NCBI GenBank assembly: GCA_021151625.1
Contig: JAGKWY010000022.1
Coordinates: forward strand, 1 to 56,152
From: Gammaproteobacteria bacterium
GTDB taxonomy: Bacteria > Pseudomonadota > Gammaproteobacteria > Pseudomonadales > Cellvibrionaceae
Direction of reading: 5' to 3'
DNA: 56,152 nt
Positions within the stretch are counted from its first letter, which is position 1; each line of letters starts with the position of its first letter. The notes beneath the pieces are model-generated. The model had not been told where the DNA came from. It searched no databases and worked only from the letters and a program-made list of their open reading frames with translations. Below are positions 40,608-50,673 of this stretch, piece by piece. The translations under genes and the position numbers were made by a program.

Positions 40608-41240
40608 ATGAATATCGATATGGTTAAAGCGCGCCTGCCGCTCTGGGGCGGGGTGCTGGTGCTACCGATTTTGGCGCTGGGTTTTTATCTCGATCATCAG
40701 CGACCTATGGCTGTAGATAGCTTCACTCAGCAGTCATTGGTGATTCCGCCGGCCAAGGTGTCAGTGCAGGAACTACCCGTATTAGTTATTGATCAGCGTC
40801 CTTCGGTACCGGCACCTGCTCCCGCGGCTCCACGGGCGGAAGAACCATCTGGCTTGCTTACGCCGGAAGAGGCGCGCAAGGCGGTGTTTGGTAAGGAAAA
40901 TGCGGTCTATGAGAAAGCGACCAACTTGTTTGAGGCAGAGGCGATTGATGTGGACTGGGCAACGGCCTATGAGCAGTCGCTGCGCACTATGTTTACCAGC
41001 CATTCGGGCTTAATGCGCGTTAGTGTCAATACCATCAGCTGTCACACCAGTATGTGTCGCATCGAAGTGTTTACCCCGCGTGATACCGATGCTGACTATT
41101 TCACCGCTATGTTCTATAACGCGCTGGATAATTTTCGTGAGGGCGCGCTAAAGGCAGAGGCCTCTATTGCCCGGCGTATGGAGCAGGGCATGACCTCGGT
41201 GTATATCGCGCGCAAAGGCTACACCCTGGGCTTCTATTAA
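40608..41240 (+). CDS. Single-span membrane protein of unknown function
   Basis: A 210-residue protein. One helix near the N-terminus (LPLWGGVLVLPILALGFYLD) anchors a periplasmic domain. A Pro/Ala stretch (about 65-80) precedes a C-terminal part with two close cysteines (NTISCHTSMCRIEVF) that could form a disulfide. I do not recognise the family. GGGAGG lies 7 bases before the ATG. It follows the LPMO gene by 56 bases and may share its transcript. Confidence 0.7.
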   Translation: MNIDMVKARLPLWGGVLVLPILALGFYLDHQRPMAVDSFTQQSLVIPPAKVSVQELPVLVIDQRPSVPAPAPAAPRAEEPSGLLTPEEARKAVFGKENAVYEKATNLFEAEAIDVDWATAYEQSLRTMFTSHSGLMRVSVNTISCHTSMCRIEVFTPRDTDADYFTAMFYNALDNFREGALKAEASIARRMEQGMTSVYIARKGYTLGFY

Positions 41241-41296
41241 ATCGATTGCAGCGAGCTGTGGTATCTTGGCGGCCTTGAATAGCGCGAGGTCCCACT

Positions 41297-41944
41297 GTGC
41301 TGCATTACCAGATTGTTCCCGTTACCCACTATCAACAGAATTGCACCCTGCTCTGGTGCGATCAAACCCGCGAAGCGGCGGTAGTCGACCCGGGTGGTGA
41401 TATTGAGCGAATCCTGGCAGCAGTGGCAGCGCAGGAGGTGAAGCTCACGCAAATCCTGCTTACCCATGGCCACCTGGATCACGTGGGTGCTACGGCAGTG
41501 CTGGTAAAACGTCTTGGGCTTCCTGTTATAGGTCCGCATGCGGACGATCTCTTCTGGATCAACCTTCTTCCACAGCAGGCGCAGATGATGGGCTTTGTAC
41601 CGGTCGAGGGTTTTGTGCCTACGCGCCTGTTAAACCACGGCGATAAAGTTAAGGTTGGCAATGCCGAGCTGAATGTATTGCATTGCCCTGGTCACACTCC
41701 TGGTCACGTCATTTTTTTCGATCCTGAGTCCCGTCTGGCGCAAGTGGGCGATGTTTTATTTAAAGGTTCCATCGGCCGCACAGACTTCCCGCGCGGCAAC
41801 CATCAGGATCTGCTCAACTCAATTCGCGAGCGGGTGTTTCCACTCGGCGATGACGTGCGCTTTATTCCTGGTCATGGCCCCATGTCCACGCTCGGTCACG
41901 AGCGCGCGACTAATCCCTTTGTTGCTGATAAAAACTTTGGTTGA
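41297..41944 (+). CDS. MBL-fold metallo-hydrolase, glyoxalase II-like (YcbL group)
   Basis: A 215-residue metallo-beta-lactamase-fold hydrolase. The metal site THGHLDHVG (HxHxDH) is followed by HCPGHTPGHVIFF, the bridging Asp in QVGDVLFKGSIGRTDFP and a final His in IPGHGPMSTLG. Length and motifs fit the YcbL group, which hydrolyses lactoylglutathione-like thioesters. The start is GTG (MLHYQIVPV), fitting the family start. It is followed 6 bases later by the YgjP-like gene, so the two are likely one operon. Confidence 0.9.
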   Translation: MLHYQIVPVTHYQQNCTLLWCDQTREAAVVDPGGDIERILAAVAAQEVKLTQILLTHGHLDHVGATAVLVKRLGLPVIGPHADDLFWINLLPQQAQMMGFVPVEGFVPTRLLNHGDKVKVGNAELNVLHCPGHTPGHVIFFDPESRLAQVGDVLFKGSIGRTDFPRGNHQDLLNSIRERVFPLGDDVRFIPGHGPMSTLGHERATNPFVADKNFG

Positions 41945-41950
41945 TTGCCC

Positions 41951-42688
41951 ATGGATGAAATCATCGGGCTAAAAAAATCCGCTTCCCCTGCTGAGTTTGG
42001 GTTTGAGTTTTCCATCGCTCGCTCGGCGCGAAGGCGCACTGTCAGTATTGAAGTGCGAGCGGCCAAAGTGGTTGTTCGTGCACCGCTTAATACCGCTAAA
42101 TCTTTCTTGCTCGCCTTTCTGCAACAAAAAGCGCCCTGGGTGCGCGCCAAAATTGCCGAGCAGCAAGTGGTAATTGCTGCTCAACCTGAGCAGGCAAGTT
42201 ATGGGCAGGGCAGTCAGCTTACCTTTCTGAATGAAAGTTTGCGCCTGGTTATTGGTCGCGGTCCGCGCGCTGCTATTGCGCGTGTCGGGCAGGAGTTACA
42301 TGTGCTGTTGTCGGCGCGGGTGCGCATGACCGAACAGGAGCAAATTCGCACCTTGCTAGCGCGCTGGTACCAACAGCAGGCGCTGCAAATCCTCACGCAC
42401 AAAACCGCGAATTTATGTGCACGTGCAGGACTTGTGTGCTCGTCGGTAAAAGTCCGGGCAACTCGCTCCAAGTGGGGCCATTGCACCAGCAAAGGCGCAA
42501 TCCAATATAACTGGCAGATACTGCTGGCCCCGGAAGCTATAGTCGATTATCTTGTCGCCCACGAAGTTAGCCACCTGCGTCACCAGAACCATAGTGCTGA
42601 GTTTTGGGCGCTGGTAACCAGTCTTTGTCCCAGTTGCAAGACTGATCGCGCCTGGTTAAAGGCCAATGGCGCCAGGCTCTGTCTATAA
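41951..42688 (+). CDS. YgjP-like metallopeptidase (DUF45)
   Basis: A 245-residue protein of the DUF45/YgjP family. The zinc motif is HEVSH in VDYLVAHEVSHLRHQNHSAE, with a preceding RATRSKWGHCTSKGAIQYNW segment that is the family hallmark. The substrate is not known from sequence. The ATG at 41951 gives MDEIIGLKK; an upstream in-frame TTG is less likely. It lies between the MBL hydrolase and a DUF2750-like gene, all closely spaced. Confidence 0.88.
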   Translation: MDEIIGLKKSASPAEFGFEFSIARSARRRTVSIEVRAAKVVVRAPLNTAKSFLLAFLQQKAPWVRAKIAEQQVVIAAQPEQASYGQGSQLTFLNESLRLVIGRGPRAAIARVGQELHVLLSARVRMTEQEQIRTLLARWYQQQALQILTHKTANLCARAGLVCSSVKVRATRSKWGHCTSKGAIQYNWQILLAPEAIVDYLVAHEVSHLRHQNHSAEFWALVTSLCPSCKTDRAWLKANGARLCL

Positions 42689-42708
42689 ACCTCGAAAAGG
42701 CCGTAAGC

Positions 42709-43092
42709 ATGAACGATACAGTGACTATTGAACCATTAGGTGATGATCCCGCCGAAAATCTCGACCGTTTTATCGTGGAGGCTATGGAGCTGGGCTGTGT
42801 CTGGGGCTTGCAAGGTCCAGATGGCTGGGCGTTGAGCGCCTCGGAAGATCATGACGATGTGGATGTAATGCCTTTCTGGTCGCAAGAGTCCTTTGCGCGT
42901 GCGCACTGTGTGGATGACTGGCAGAGCTACCACCCGGTGCCGGTGGATCTGGAAGAATTCCTGGAAGACTGGTTGCCTGGCATGCACGAAGATGTACTGC
43001 TGGTAGGCATCAACTGGAATGAAGAGCTGGACGGCGAGGAAATGGAGCCGCTGGATTTGCTCGAAGAGTTTGAAGCCGAGATGGGCGAATAA
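42709..43092 (+). CDS. DUF2750-family protein
   Basis: A 127-residue acidic cytoplasmic protein. The region GCVWGLQGPDGWALSASED with MPFWSQESFARAH and EFLEDWLPGM is what I recall of DUF2750. The C-terminus is very acidic (Asp/Glu run). No function is known. It starts 20 bases after the metallopeptidase gene and ends with a strong terminator, so it closes the three-gene unit from 41297. Confidence 0.8.
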   Translation: MNDTVTIEPLGDDPAENLDRFIVEAMELGCVWGLQGPDGWALSASEDHDDVDVMPFWSQESFARAHCVDDWQSYHPVPVDLEEFLEDWLPGMHEDVLLVGINWNEELDGEEMEPLDLLEEFEAEMGE

Positions 43093-43105
43093 GTTCGCTC
43101 ACCGC

Positions 43106-43131
43106 AGGCCTTTTTGATAAAAGGCCTTTTT
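43106..43131 (+). terminator. Rho-independent terminator after the DUF2750 gene
   Basis: AGGCCTTTT-TGAT-AAAAGGCCT followed by a T run. It overlaps the end region of the convergent minus-strand gene. Confidence 0.85.
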
Positions 43132-43504
43132 AATAAAAAGCTTCTCTCGGCAATTCCTGATCGCTGTCGCTATCGCCAATCAAATGCATATGCAATAGAT
43201 CAATTTCAAAGGTTTTGCAGTAGTCATCGAGTTGTTTCAGGCTCTCTGTGCCGGGTGACAGGCTATACCAATAACTTGCATCATCCTCGCGCAATGCCAG
43301 AACAAACTCCAGCGAGCTAGGCACCATTTTGTGCGATAAATGGCTGAAGATTTTGCGCTGCAGTTGCAGCACAGAAAAATTAAAATCCGCACACAGGCGC
43401 ATCAACTGCGGGTAATGGGATTCGCGCCGATCCTGAAAACGAATTTCACGGCTGCCAAATAAATCATCCGGATTAATTAATTGTTTTTGTGGTGCGTTCA
43501 ACAT
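43130..43504 (-). CDS. Conserved hypothetical protein
   Basis: A 124-residue soluble protein beginning MLNAPQKQLINPDDLFGSRE. It has no signal peptide or membrane segment and no motif I recognise. It converges on the DUF2750 gene. Codon use looks like the neighbours. Real coding is supported by length and by a 120-base upstream gap that can hold a promoter, but not by family recognition. Confidence 0.55.
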   Translation of the reverse strand: MLNAPQKQLINPDDLFGSREIRFQDRRESHYPQLMRLCADFNFSVLQLQRKIFSHLSHKMVPSSLEFVLALREDDASYWYSLSPGTESLKQLDDYCKTFEIDLLHMHLIGDSDSDQELPREAFY

Positions 43505-43624
43505 ATTGAGTCAGTCAGGGCCATAACACTGAAGAGCTGACCATCACTGGTAAAAATAATGCAGTGGCAAATCCGGCGACTGCCCCGATAATATAGGCCC
43601 TGTTTTATCAGGATACATGTAAAA

Positions 43625-44119
43625 ATGGCTAAAACTTCTACAAAAATACTATTTGTATGGAATAAGTTTTTTCTTATAACTATTTGCTTGTTGATGGTAA
43701 GTTGTGCCAGTTTGCAGCCAAAGTTGGAGCAACCGGGCGTTAAAGTTGCCGGTTTGCAGCTATTGCCAGCGCAGGGGTTTAGTCAACCGATTGAAGTGAG
43801 TTTATTAATTTCCAATCCTAATGATCGCGATTTATCCCTGCGCGGAATTTCCTATACCATCGGCATTGAAAATTTTGATTTACTCAGTGGTGTGAGTAAT
43901 GAGCTGCCCGTGCTGACCGCTTATAAAGAAACACCGGTAAAAGTGGTGGTAACCGCAAATGTGCTACAACTGGTAAAACTGCTGGAACATTTTGGTCGCA
44001 ATGGCATACGCGAAGAAGTGAATTACAATTTTTCAGCCAAGCTGGATTTCAGTGCATGGTTACCGGCCTTGCGGGTCAATGAAAAAGGGGCAATTCCCCT
44101 GGTACAGAAGCGTAAATAA
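43625..44119 (+). CDS. LEA14/WHy-domain lipoprotein
   Basis: A 164-residue lipoprotein. The signal peptide ends LMVSC-A. The body (VKVAGLQLLPAQGFSQPIEV, with LLISNPNDRDLSLRGISYTI) has the NPN motif of water-stress WHy/LEA14 domains. Such periplasmic proteins are linked to stress or envelope upkeep; a specific role is not known. It lies 85 bases upstream of parC on the same strand. Confidence 0.85.
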   Translation: MAKTSTKILFVWNKFFLITICLLMVSCASLQPKLEQPGVKVAGLQLLPAQGFSQPIEVSLLISNPNDRDLSLRGISYTIGIENFDLLSGVSNELPVLTAYKETPVKVVVTANVLQLVKLLEHFGRNGIREEVNYNFSAKLDFSAWLPALRVNEKGAIPLVQKRK

Positions 44120-44204
44120 TGTGCGGCACATTGGTGTAAATAAGGCCGTTAAAAACCAATCAATTCTTGATGATCTTTTTAGTCTTAGCAGTTCAGGATG
44201 TTAA

Positions 44205-46463
44205 ATGAGTGACGAAATAACCCTGCCCGAAGCCGATGAGCGTATCGCGCTCAAGGACTATACCGAGAAAGCCTATCTCGACTATTCCATGTATGTAATT
44301 CTGGATCGCGCCCTGCCGCATATTGGTGACGGCCTTAAGCCAGTGCAGCGCCGCATTGTCTATGCAATGAGCGAGCTGGGCCTGAGTGCCAGCGCGAAAT
44401 ATAAAAAATCGGCGCGCACTGTGGGCGATGTGATCGGTAAATTCCATCCGCACGGTGACTCTGCTTCTTACGAAGCCATGGTGTTAATGGCGCAGCCATT
44501 TTCCTATCGCTACACGCTGGTGGATGGTCAGGGCAACTGGGGTTCGCCAGATGATCCAAAATCTTTTGCGGCTATGCGTTACACCGAATCGCGCCTCACC
44601 AAATACAGTGAAGTTTTGCTGGAAGAGTTGGGGCAGGGCACGGTGGATTGGCAGCCTAACTTCGACGGTACTTTGGAAGAACCTGCGGTATTACCTGCGC
44701 GCGTACCTAATGTACTGTTAAACGGAACTACCGGTATTGCCGTGGGTATGGCGACCGATATTCCACCGCACAATTTGCGCGAAGTGGTCAATGCCTGTGT
44801 GCATGTGCTGGATAATCCCAATGCGACAGTGACTGACCTTTGCCAGCATATCCTCGGACCGGATATGCCCACCGAAGCAGAAATTATTTCTTCGCGCGAC
44901 GACATTATTAAAATGTATGAAACCGGGCGCGGCAGTATTCGCATGCGCGCGGTCTGGCAAAAAGATGAAGAGTCGGGCGATATTATTATTACTGCGCTGC
45001 CCCATCAGGTCAGCGGTGCAAAAATTCTGGAGCAAATCGCGGCGCAAATGCAGGCGAAAAAATTGCCGATGGTTGCTGACCTGCGCGATGAATCCGATCA
45101 CGAAAATCCAACGCGCCTGGTAATTGTGCCGCGTTCCAATCGTGTGGACCTCGAGCAAATTATGCAGCATTTATTTGCTACCACTGAGCTTGAGCGCACC
45201 TATCGCGTCAATATGAACATGATTGGTATTGACGGGAAACCGGCCGTTAAGCCGCTCAACAAAATTTTGAGCGAGTGGTTGAGTTTTCGCACTGTCACTA
45301 CTCGTCGCCGTTTGCAATATCGACTGGAAAAAGTAGAAGAGCGCTTGCTGCGTTTGGCTGCCTTAATGATTGTGTTCCTCAATGTGGACGAAGTGATCCG
45401 CATTATCCGCGAGGAAGAGCATCCCAAGCCGGTATTGATCAAGCGTTTCAATTTAGTTGAAATGCAGGCGGAATATATTCTTGAAACCAAATTGCGCCAG
45501 TTGGCGCGTTTGGAAGAAATGAAAATTCGTCAGGAGCAGGATGACCTGATGAAAGAGCGCGATGGCTTGCAAAAAATTCTTGAGTCCGCTGTGAAATTAA
45601 AAAATCTGGTACGCAAAGAATTGCTGCAAGTGGCGGAGAAATTTGGCGATGAGCGTCGCTCGCCAATCGTTGAGCGCGCTGAAGCACAAGCGCTGAGTGA
45701 AACTGAATTAGTGAGTGCAGAGGCAATCACTGTAGTTATTTCCGATAAAGGCTGGATTCGCGCTGCCAAAGGCCATGATGTGGATGCTGCGGGGCTAAGT
45801 TATAAAGCGGGTGACAGCTTTAAATTTGCGGTGCAGGGCAAGAGTAACCAGAGTGTAATTCTGGTGGATTCCACTGGTCGCAGCTATGCCGTTCCCGCAC
45901 ACAACTTGCCATCGGCGCGCGGCCAGGGTGAGCCATTAAGTGGCCGTATCAGCCCTCCCAGCGGCGCCACCTTTGAAGGCGCGTTGATGGGGGCGGATAG
46001 CCAGCGCGTACTTATCGCTTCCGATGCCGGTTACGGTTTTGTGGCCAAGTTGGAAGATCTGGCGAGTAAGAACAAAGCAGGTAAAGCGCTGCTTACCTTA
46101 CCTGAAGGTGCTTTGGTATTGCCGCCGCAACTGATTAATAACCCGGAATTGGCGCAACTGGCAGCGGTAAGTAACGACGGTCGCCTGCTAGTCTTCCCAA
46201 TTACCGAGCTGCCGGAACTGGCCAAGGGTAAGGGCAACAAGATTATGAATATCCCCGGAGCCAAGGTGGTAAGCCGGGAGGAATTTGTGGTTTCCCTGAA
46301 CGTAATCAGTCCTGGCCAGGTGCTGACCCTCTATTCTGGCAAGCGTCATATCACCCTGAAGGCGTCAGATTTAGAGCATTACAAAGGCGAGCGCGGCCGC
46401 CGTGGCAACAAATTACCGCGCGGTTTCCAGAAAGTGGATAAGGCAGAAGTGAGCGACAAGTGA
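44205..46463 (+). CDS. parC: DNA topoisomerase IV subunit A
   Basis: A 752-residue ParC. The quinolone-resistance region is GKFHPHGDSASYEAMVLMAQ with wild-type-like Ser86 and Glu90. The catalytic Tyr126 lies in AAMRYTESRL. The C-terminal beta-pinwheel ends GERGRRGNKLPRGF. With ParE it decatenates replicated chromosomes. parE is not in the window. Length is normal for gammaproteobacteria. Confidence 0.97.
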   Translation: MSDEITLPEADERIALKDYTEKAYLDYSMYVILDRALPHIGDGLKPVQRRIVYAMSELGLSASAKYKKSARTVGDVIGKFHPHGDSASYEAMVLMAQPFSYRYTLVDGQGNWGSPDDPKSFAAMRYTESRLTKYSEVLLEELGQGTVDWQPNFDGTLEEPAVLPARVPNVLLNGTTGIAVGMATDIPPHNLREVVNACVHVLDNPNATVTDLCQHILGPDMPTEAEIISSRDDIIKMYETGRGSIRMRAVWQKDEESGDIIITALPHQVSGAKILEQIAAQMQAKKLPMVADLRDESDHENPTRLVIVPRSNRVDLEQIMQHLFATTELERTYRVNMNMIGIDGKPAVKPLNKILSEWLSFRTVTTRRRLQYRLEKVEERLLRLAALMIVFLNVDEVIRIIREEEHPKPVLIKRFNLVEMQAEYILETKLRQLARLEEMKIRQEQDDLMKERDGLQKILESAVKLKNLVRKELLQVAEKFGDERRSPIVERAEAQALSETELVSAEAITVVISDKGWIRAAKGHDVDAAGLSYKAGDSFKFAVQGKSNQSVILVDSTGRSYAVPAHNLPSARGQGEPLSGRISPPSGATFEGALMGADSQRVLIASDAGYGFVAKLEDLASKNKAGKALLTLPEGALVLPPQLINNPELAQLAAVSNDGRLLVFPITELPELAKGKGNKIMNIPGAKVVSREEFVVSLNVISPGQVLTLYSGKRHITLKASDLEHYKGERGRRGNKLPRGFQKVDKAEVSDK

Positions 46464-46551
46464 TACTCTGTACGTATTCTGTCCAGCTCCTTTAGTGGTG
46501 CTGGCAGAGTCCGGCAGGGTTTCAATAGTAAAACAATAACCAGGTAGACAA

Positions 46552-46821
46552 ATGTCTAAAGAAAAACGCAAACACATTCGCACCCCTTTTGCTTGCCGCA
46601 TTAAAATAGTTCACGATAGTATTGGCGAGTTGGTGGTAAAAACGCGCGATATTTCCGATGGCGGCGTGTTTATCGTGCTGGAACCGGAACAGATTCCCCC
46701 GGTCGGAACTGTGGTAGCTGGCCAGGTTCAGGGGCTGATGGATGATGCCCCCATACTGCAAATGGAAGTGGTGCGCGTAGAGTCTGTTGGCGTAGGCCTG
46801 CGCTTTGTACAAGACGATTGA
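46552..46821 (+). CDS. PilZ-domain protein
   Basis: An 89-residue single PilZ domain. It has the cyclic di-GMP binding pattern: basic RKHIRTPFACRIKI at the N-terminus and DISDGGVFI in the middle. It probably acts as a small cyclic di-GMP receptor or adaptor. AACCAGG lies upstream of the ATG as a weak ribosome site. It is between parC and the large membrane protein gene. Confidence 0.87.
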   Translation: MSKEKRKHIRTPFACRIKIVHDSIGELVVKTRDISDGGVFIVLEPEQIPPVGTVVAGQVQGLMDDAPILQMEVVRVESVGVGLRFVQDD

Positions 46822-46957
46822 TATCTATCAAACCCGCAAAAAATTAATTTTCCGATAATACCGCTGCAAAGCGCTTCCGTTTAGTGCTTTCAGATTTCTG
46901 CCCTCTATATAACCTGAATAATATCGGGGCAGCTCACTGAAAACTGCAGGAGTTTTT

Positions 46958-49900
46958 GTGTACAAACTCACCTACAAGGGCCAATTTGTCGATGGATTTG
47001 ATGCAGACCAGGTGGTTGGCAACCTGGCTCAGCTATTGAACCTCAAGCCCAAGGCTGTGCGTCTGGCATTTTTGTCAGAGCGCCCCAGCGTTATCAAAAT
47101 GCTCGACTCTGCAAGCGAAGTAGAGCGCTGGTGTGCGGCCTTTCAAGAGGCGGGAGTTTATCTGGATGTTATCGGTGTCGATTCACCTGATGACGAAAGT
47201 ATTGCCGATCAAATCGAATTAGAACTGGAGTTACATGCGCTGGATCAGGGGGATGAGGAAGAGCCGGATGAGCGCCGCTACCTGATTCGCAAAGTTATCA
47301 CCCCCGAGACAGATGGCGAGCCACAAACCTTTGCCAATCAACCGCTCGCTACCCGCCCACTCAGCGAATACCCCATAGATGTTATACCTGCCGCAAAAAC
47401 ACCGGCACCGATGACTGCTAAAGCCGTTAATGGTAGTGCCGTTAATGGTAGTGCAGTGAATGGTGAGGCGGTTAACGGCCAGGCTGTTAATGGAGCGGCT
47501 GTTAATGGAGAGACCAAACCAAAAGGCAAAAACGGCACACATCAGAATGGCAAGCATCAAAATGGCTCTCATCACTCGGTGGTGGCTGCCGCGGATCCCA
47601 TTGAAGTTGCCCCGGTCAAATCTCAGGTTGCTGCAGCAAAACAAAAAGCCGCTGATTCCGCAAAACCACAGGCCGCCGCGAAAGTGGTTGCCAGCAAACC
47701 AGCAGTGGAGACTAAGCCTGCTCCAGTGGCAGAACCAGTAGTTCAGGCTGCTGTCGATCAGGTTGCTGTACATACGCCTGTGCCTGAACCTGAATTACAT
47801 GAATTATCGGTGGCCAAAATCGATGCGCTGGCAGCGCAGCAGCAATTGGATGAAGTTGCAGCAAGTCAGGCTTTACTTGCCGAAACCCCATCTGAAACTA
47901 TTACCAACAAAGTCGTAGCCGCTGCACAGCAACCCCCTGTTGCCACTAAGCCGGCCGTAGTGAAAAAGGCAGCTGTTGCAAGCGTTGCTGCTGCGGTAAA
48001 AGAAGCTGCTCCGGCAGTGGCAGAGGCTTCCCAGCCTGCTAAAAATCCCGATATTGAAGCCCTGGCTGAAGTCCCACTGCTTGATGATGGGTTGATTACT
48101 GATGATCAGCTGACCGATGAAGAGCTGGAGCTGCGCGATGAACAGTTGGATGAGGCCTTCGATGAAGATGTCTATGAAGAGGTCAATTTCCACAAATCCC
48201 ACTTTGTGTGGGGCATGTTGGTTATCCTGCTGGCGATTATTGCCACGGCGGGTACGATTCTCTGGTTAAAGCGCTCTACCTGGGCGCCGGTGACTGTTGC
48301 ACCGCAAGAGCAAAAAATTACCGAGGCCATCGCCTCCTCAACCCTGTTCGGTATGATTCACGCCGATCTGGATCGATTGCAATTATTGTCGCCCTCGACG
48401 GATGTTTTCGCGCAGCTGGTGGAACCTAAGAAAGGGTTCTGGAGCGGCTTGAGTAGCGCGGGCATAGATATCAAACACCAGGTGGATGATCTCTGGGTCG
48501 GGGTTTACGGGCAAAATAATCAGAGCAAGGTACTCTGGGTGTTGCAGGGCAATTTTGCCGCAGCGGCTTGGAGCGATTGGCTCAAGCAAAATTACACCAT
48601 TGATAGCGACACGCCTGACGCGCTGATTTTTTCCAGCTTTGATGAATTTAGCTGCGAAAAGTCGCCGGTGATGTCTGCCAGCATCAGCAATAATCAAATA
48701 GTGTTGGGGGCCCCCGAGTTGGTCGCGGCTTTTAACGGTCGTATGCAGGCGGGCGCTGCACCGGAAAAAAATCTTGAAACCTGGGCTAAAGGATATAACA
48801 CCCAAATGGTATCCGCAGTCCTGTTTCACCCAGGGCAACTGCCGGAGGGATCTGCCGCAATGGCGCTGGGAAAGTTGTCGCTCCCGGCAGAGCCTATTCA
48901 GGGAATTTTACAGGAACCCAATCAACTGCACGCCAGCTTGAGTTTGGATAATCAGGCGCCCCAACAAATACAAGTATGGTTTTCCTCCCTGTTGAGTCGT
49001 GCGTTTGGTCTGGAGACTGCGCCGGCGGCCTATACAGAGGAGCGGTTGGAATCGAATCCCGCCCAGTTTGCCAGTTTAGCCTCGGCTGAATTACCCGCCT
49101 TTGCCAGCAACCAGCAACTTAACGAGACCTTTATTGCCCAGGCATCTTCCGGTCCCTTTGGTTTGGGGGTGCGTACTCTGGAAGAAGGTAGTCAGGGGCT
49201 GGAGATCAACCTGGATGTTAATGCCTTTAATTTGCCCAACCTGAGCAAAGAGAGCGACAGCGTTATGCTGCGCATTAGCGATATTGTGGATCACCAGGAT
49301 AAATCCCTGCTGGCCGATGCCGGTGCTGGTTGTGCTGGCGGGATAAAGCAGCCGGCCAATATCAACATGGTCTATCAAGGCAATGCCATGGCGAACGGTC
49401 AGATGGTCAGTTTTACCGGTTTGCAAGGCACCAAAAAAATCCTGTTACCGGCGGGGGTTGCGCTGACCTCTGTCGGTGCGATCAAAGGCGTTATTACCCA
49501 ACAACTGCCGGTGGAAGTTGAACGTGTAAATCTCAATGGCCCGCTGGCCGGTAAAACCCTGGATTTGCACGGCGTACAGTTACGTTTCTTGTCAGCTGAA
49601 CCCAATCGTTTGTATTTCCAGGTGAGCGGAAATAGTGCGGCGCTGTTGCAGGTCAATGCATTGAATGAAGATGGCAAGGTACTGGCCAGCACTAACAGTA
49701 TGCGCGGTGATAATTTTTTCGATAAGGGTAAAACCATCAGTATTGATTACCAGGGAAAAATTGCTGCCGCAGAAGTGGTAGTTGCCAGTAAATTGGAATC
49801 CAAAAATTACGACTTCAGCATTGCTCGCCTCTTTCCTCCTGCCAAGCCTTTCCTGACGGAAAAAAACGATGCGGCGCCTTTGGTGGCAACCAATCTGTCC

Positions 49901-50623
49901 GCGCTGGAAAAAGAGTCGCCACCGAATGATGTTGTCTACCCTTATCAAACGCCCAAACAGACGATTGCTGCCGGGCCTGCGTTAATTGCACTCAATGAGT
50001 TGAATCTTAGCGGGCAGCAATTTTCACTGCTGGCGGATATCTATACGCGTGGCAATCATCCACTCGCTGGCCAGCTGAGCGCTGTGCGTATGGTAATTAG
50101 CGAAATCGAAGATTCTTCTGGCAACTTACATGAAGTGAATCACCAGGCACCGATTGCAATGGAACATATGGGCGGCAGTTGGGTGAATGGTAAATTTGAA
50201 CCTGATCCAGCCAAGCCCTGGCTGCGTGGACAATTGGAGTTGCGCGATCGCCCGCTTGGGCAGGGTGATGCCGTTGCGCTCTGGGGCAAGCTGGTGTTCT
50301 TTGCGGCGGAAGACCCTATCTCGGTCAAGGTGCCGTTCCAGTTTGGGATGCAATGGAATAGCAATGATGGCAATTTAAAGCTGCGTCGCTGGGAAGCCGG
50401 GCGTTTGATTTTCGATGTGGAGGGCAACTTCCCCGAACTTATGTCGGTAAAAGCCCTGGATGACATGGGCCTGGTGGTGAGTCAGCCGGCGGAATTGCGC
50501 ACCAGCTTTGGCAAGAACACCATTGAGCTGGATGTAAAACAAATTCCTGAAACTATCGAATTCAATATTCCGCGCACGCAAAACCGCAAAGAATTCCCGC
50601 TGGAAATTCGTGTGTTGCAATAA
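46958..50623 (+). CDS. Large single-span membrane protein with VNG repeats, unknown function
   Basis: A 1221-residue protein with a GTG start 5 bases after GCAGGAG. Residues 1-75 form a small cytoplasmic domain (LTYKGQFVDGFDADQVVGNL). Residues 156-185 hold six tandem AVNGx units, then Ala/Lys/Val-rich low complexity to about 395. An acidic stretch precedes one membrane helix (about 416-436, FVWGMLVILLAIIATAGTIL). The remaining 780 residues should be periplasmic and are not recognised. It may link a cytoplasmic partner to the envelope. The deacetylase gene follows closely. Confidence 0.75.
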   Translation: MYKLTYKGQFVDGFDADQVVGNLAQLLNLKPKAVRLAFLSERPSVIKMLDSASEVERWCAAFQEAGVYLDVIGVDSPDDESIADQIELELELHALDQGDEEEPDERRYLIRKVITPETDGEPQTFANQPLATRPLSEYPIDVIPAAKTPAPMTAKAVNGSAVNGSAVNGEAVNGQAVNGAAVNGETKPKGKNGTHQNGKHQNGSHHSVVAAADPIEVAPVKSQVAAAKQKAADSAKPQAAAKVVASKPAVETKPAPVAEPVVQAAVDQVAVHTPVPEPELHELSVAKIDALAAQQQLDEVAASQALLAETPSETITNKVVAAAQQPPVATKPAVVKKAAVASVAAAVKEAAPAVAEASQPAKNPDIEALAEVPLLDDGLITDDQLTDEELELRDEQLDEAFDEDVYEEVNFHKSHFVWGMLVILLAIIATAGTILWLKRSTWAPVTVAPQEQKITEAIASSTLFGMIHADLDRLQLLSPSTDVFAQLVEPKKGFWSGLSSAGIDIKHQVDDLWVGVYGQNNQSKVLWVLQGNFAAAAWSDWLKQNYTIDSDTPDALIFSSFDEFSCEKSPVMSASISNNQIVLGAPELVAAFNGRMQAGAAPEKNLETWAKGYNTQMVSAVLFHPGQLPEGSAAMALGKLSLPAEPIQGILQEPNQLHASLSLDNQAPQQIQVWFSSLLSRAFGLETAPAAYTEERLESNPAQFASLASAELPAFASNQQLNETFIAQASSGPFGLGVRTLEEGSQGLEINLDVNAFNLPNLSKESDSVMLRISDIVDHQDKSLLADAGAGCAGGIKQPANINMVYQGNAMANGQMVSFTGLQGTKKILLPAGVALTSVGAIKGVITQQLPVEVERVNLNGPLAGKTLDLHGVQLRFLSAEPNRLYFQVSGNSAALLQVNALNEDGKVLASTNSMRGDNFFDKGKTISIDYQGKIAAAEVVVASKLESKNYDFSIARLFPPAKPFLTEKNDAAPLVATNLSALEKESPPNDVVYPYQTPKQTIAAGPALIALNELNLSGQQFSLLADIYTRGNHPLAGQLSAVRMVISEIEDSSGNLHEVNHQAPIAMEHMGGSWVNGKFEPDPAKPWLRGQLELRDRPLGQGDAVALWGKLVFFAAEDPISVKVPFQFGMQWNSNDGNLKLRRWEAGRLIFDVEGNFPELMSVKALDDMGLVVSQPAELRTSFGKNTIELDVKQIPETIEFNIPRTQNRKEFPLEIRVLQ

Positions 50624-50673
50624 TAAGTGTGTGTTGCATAGGCATCTGGCAAATAGTTAACGGAGTTATGTGC

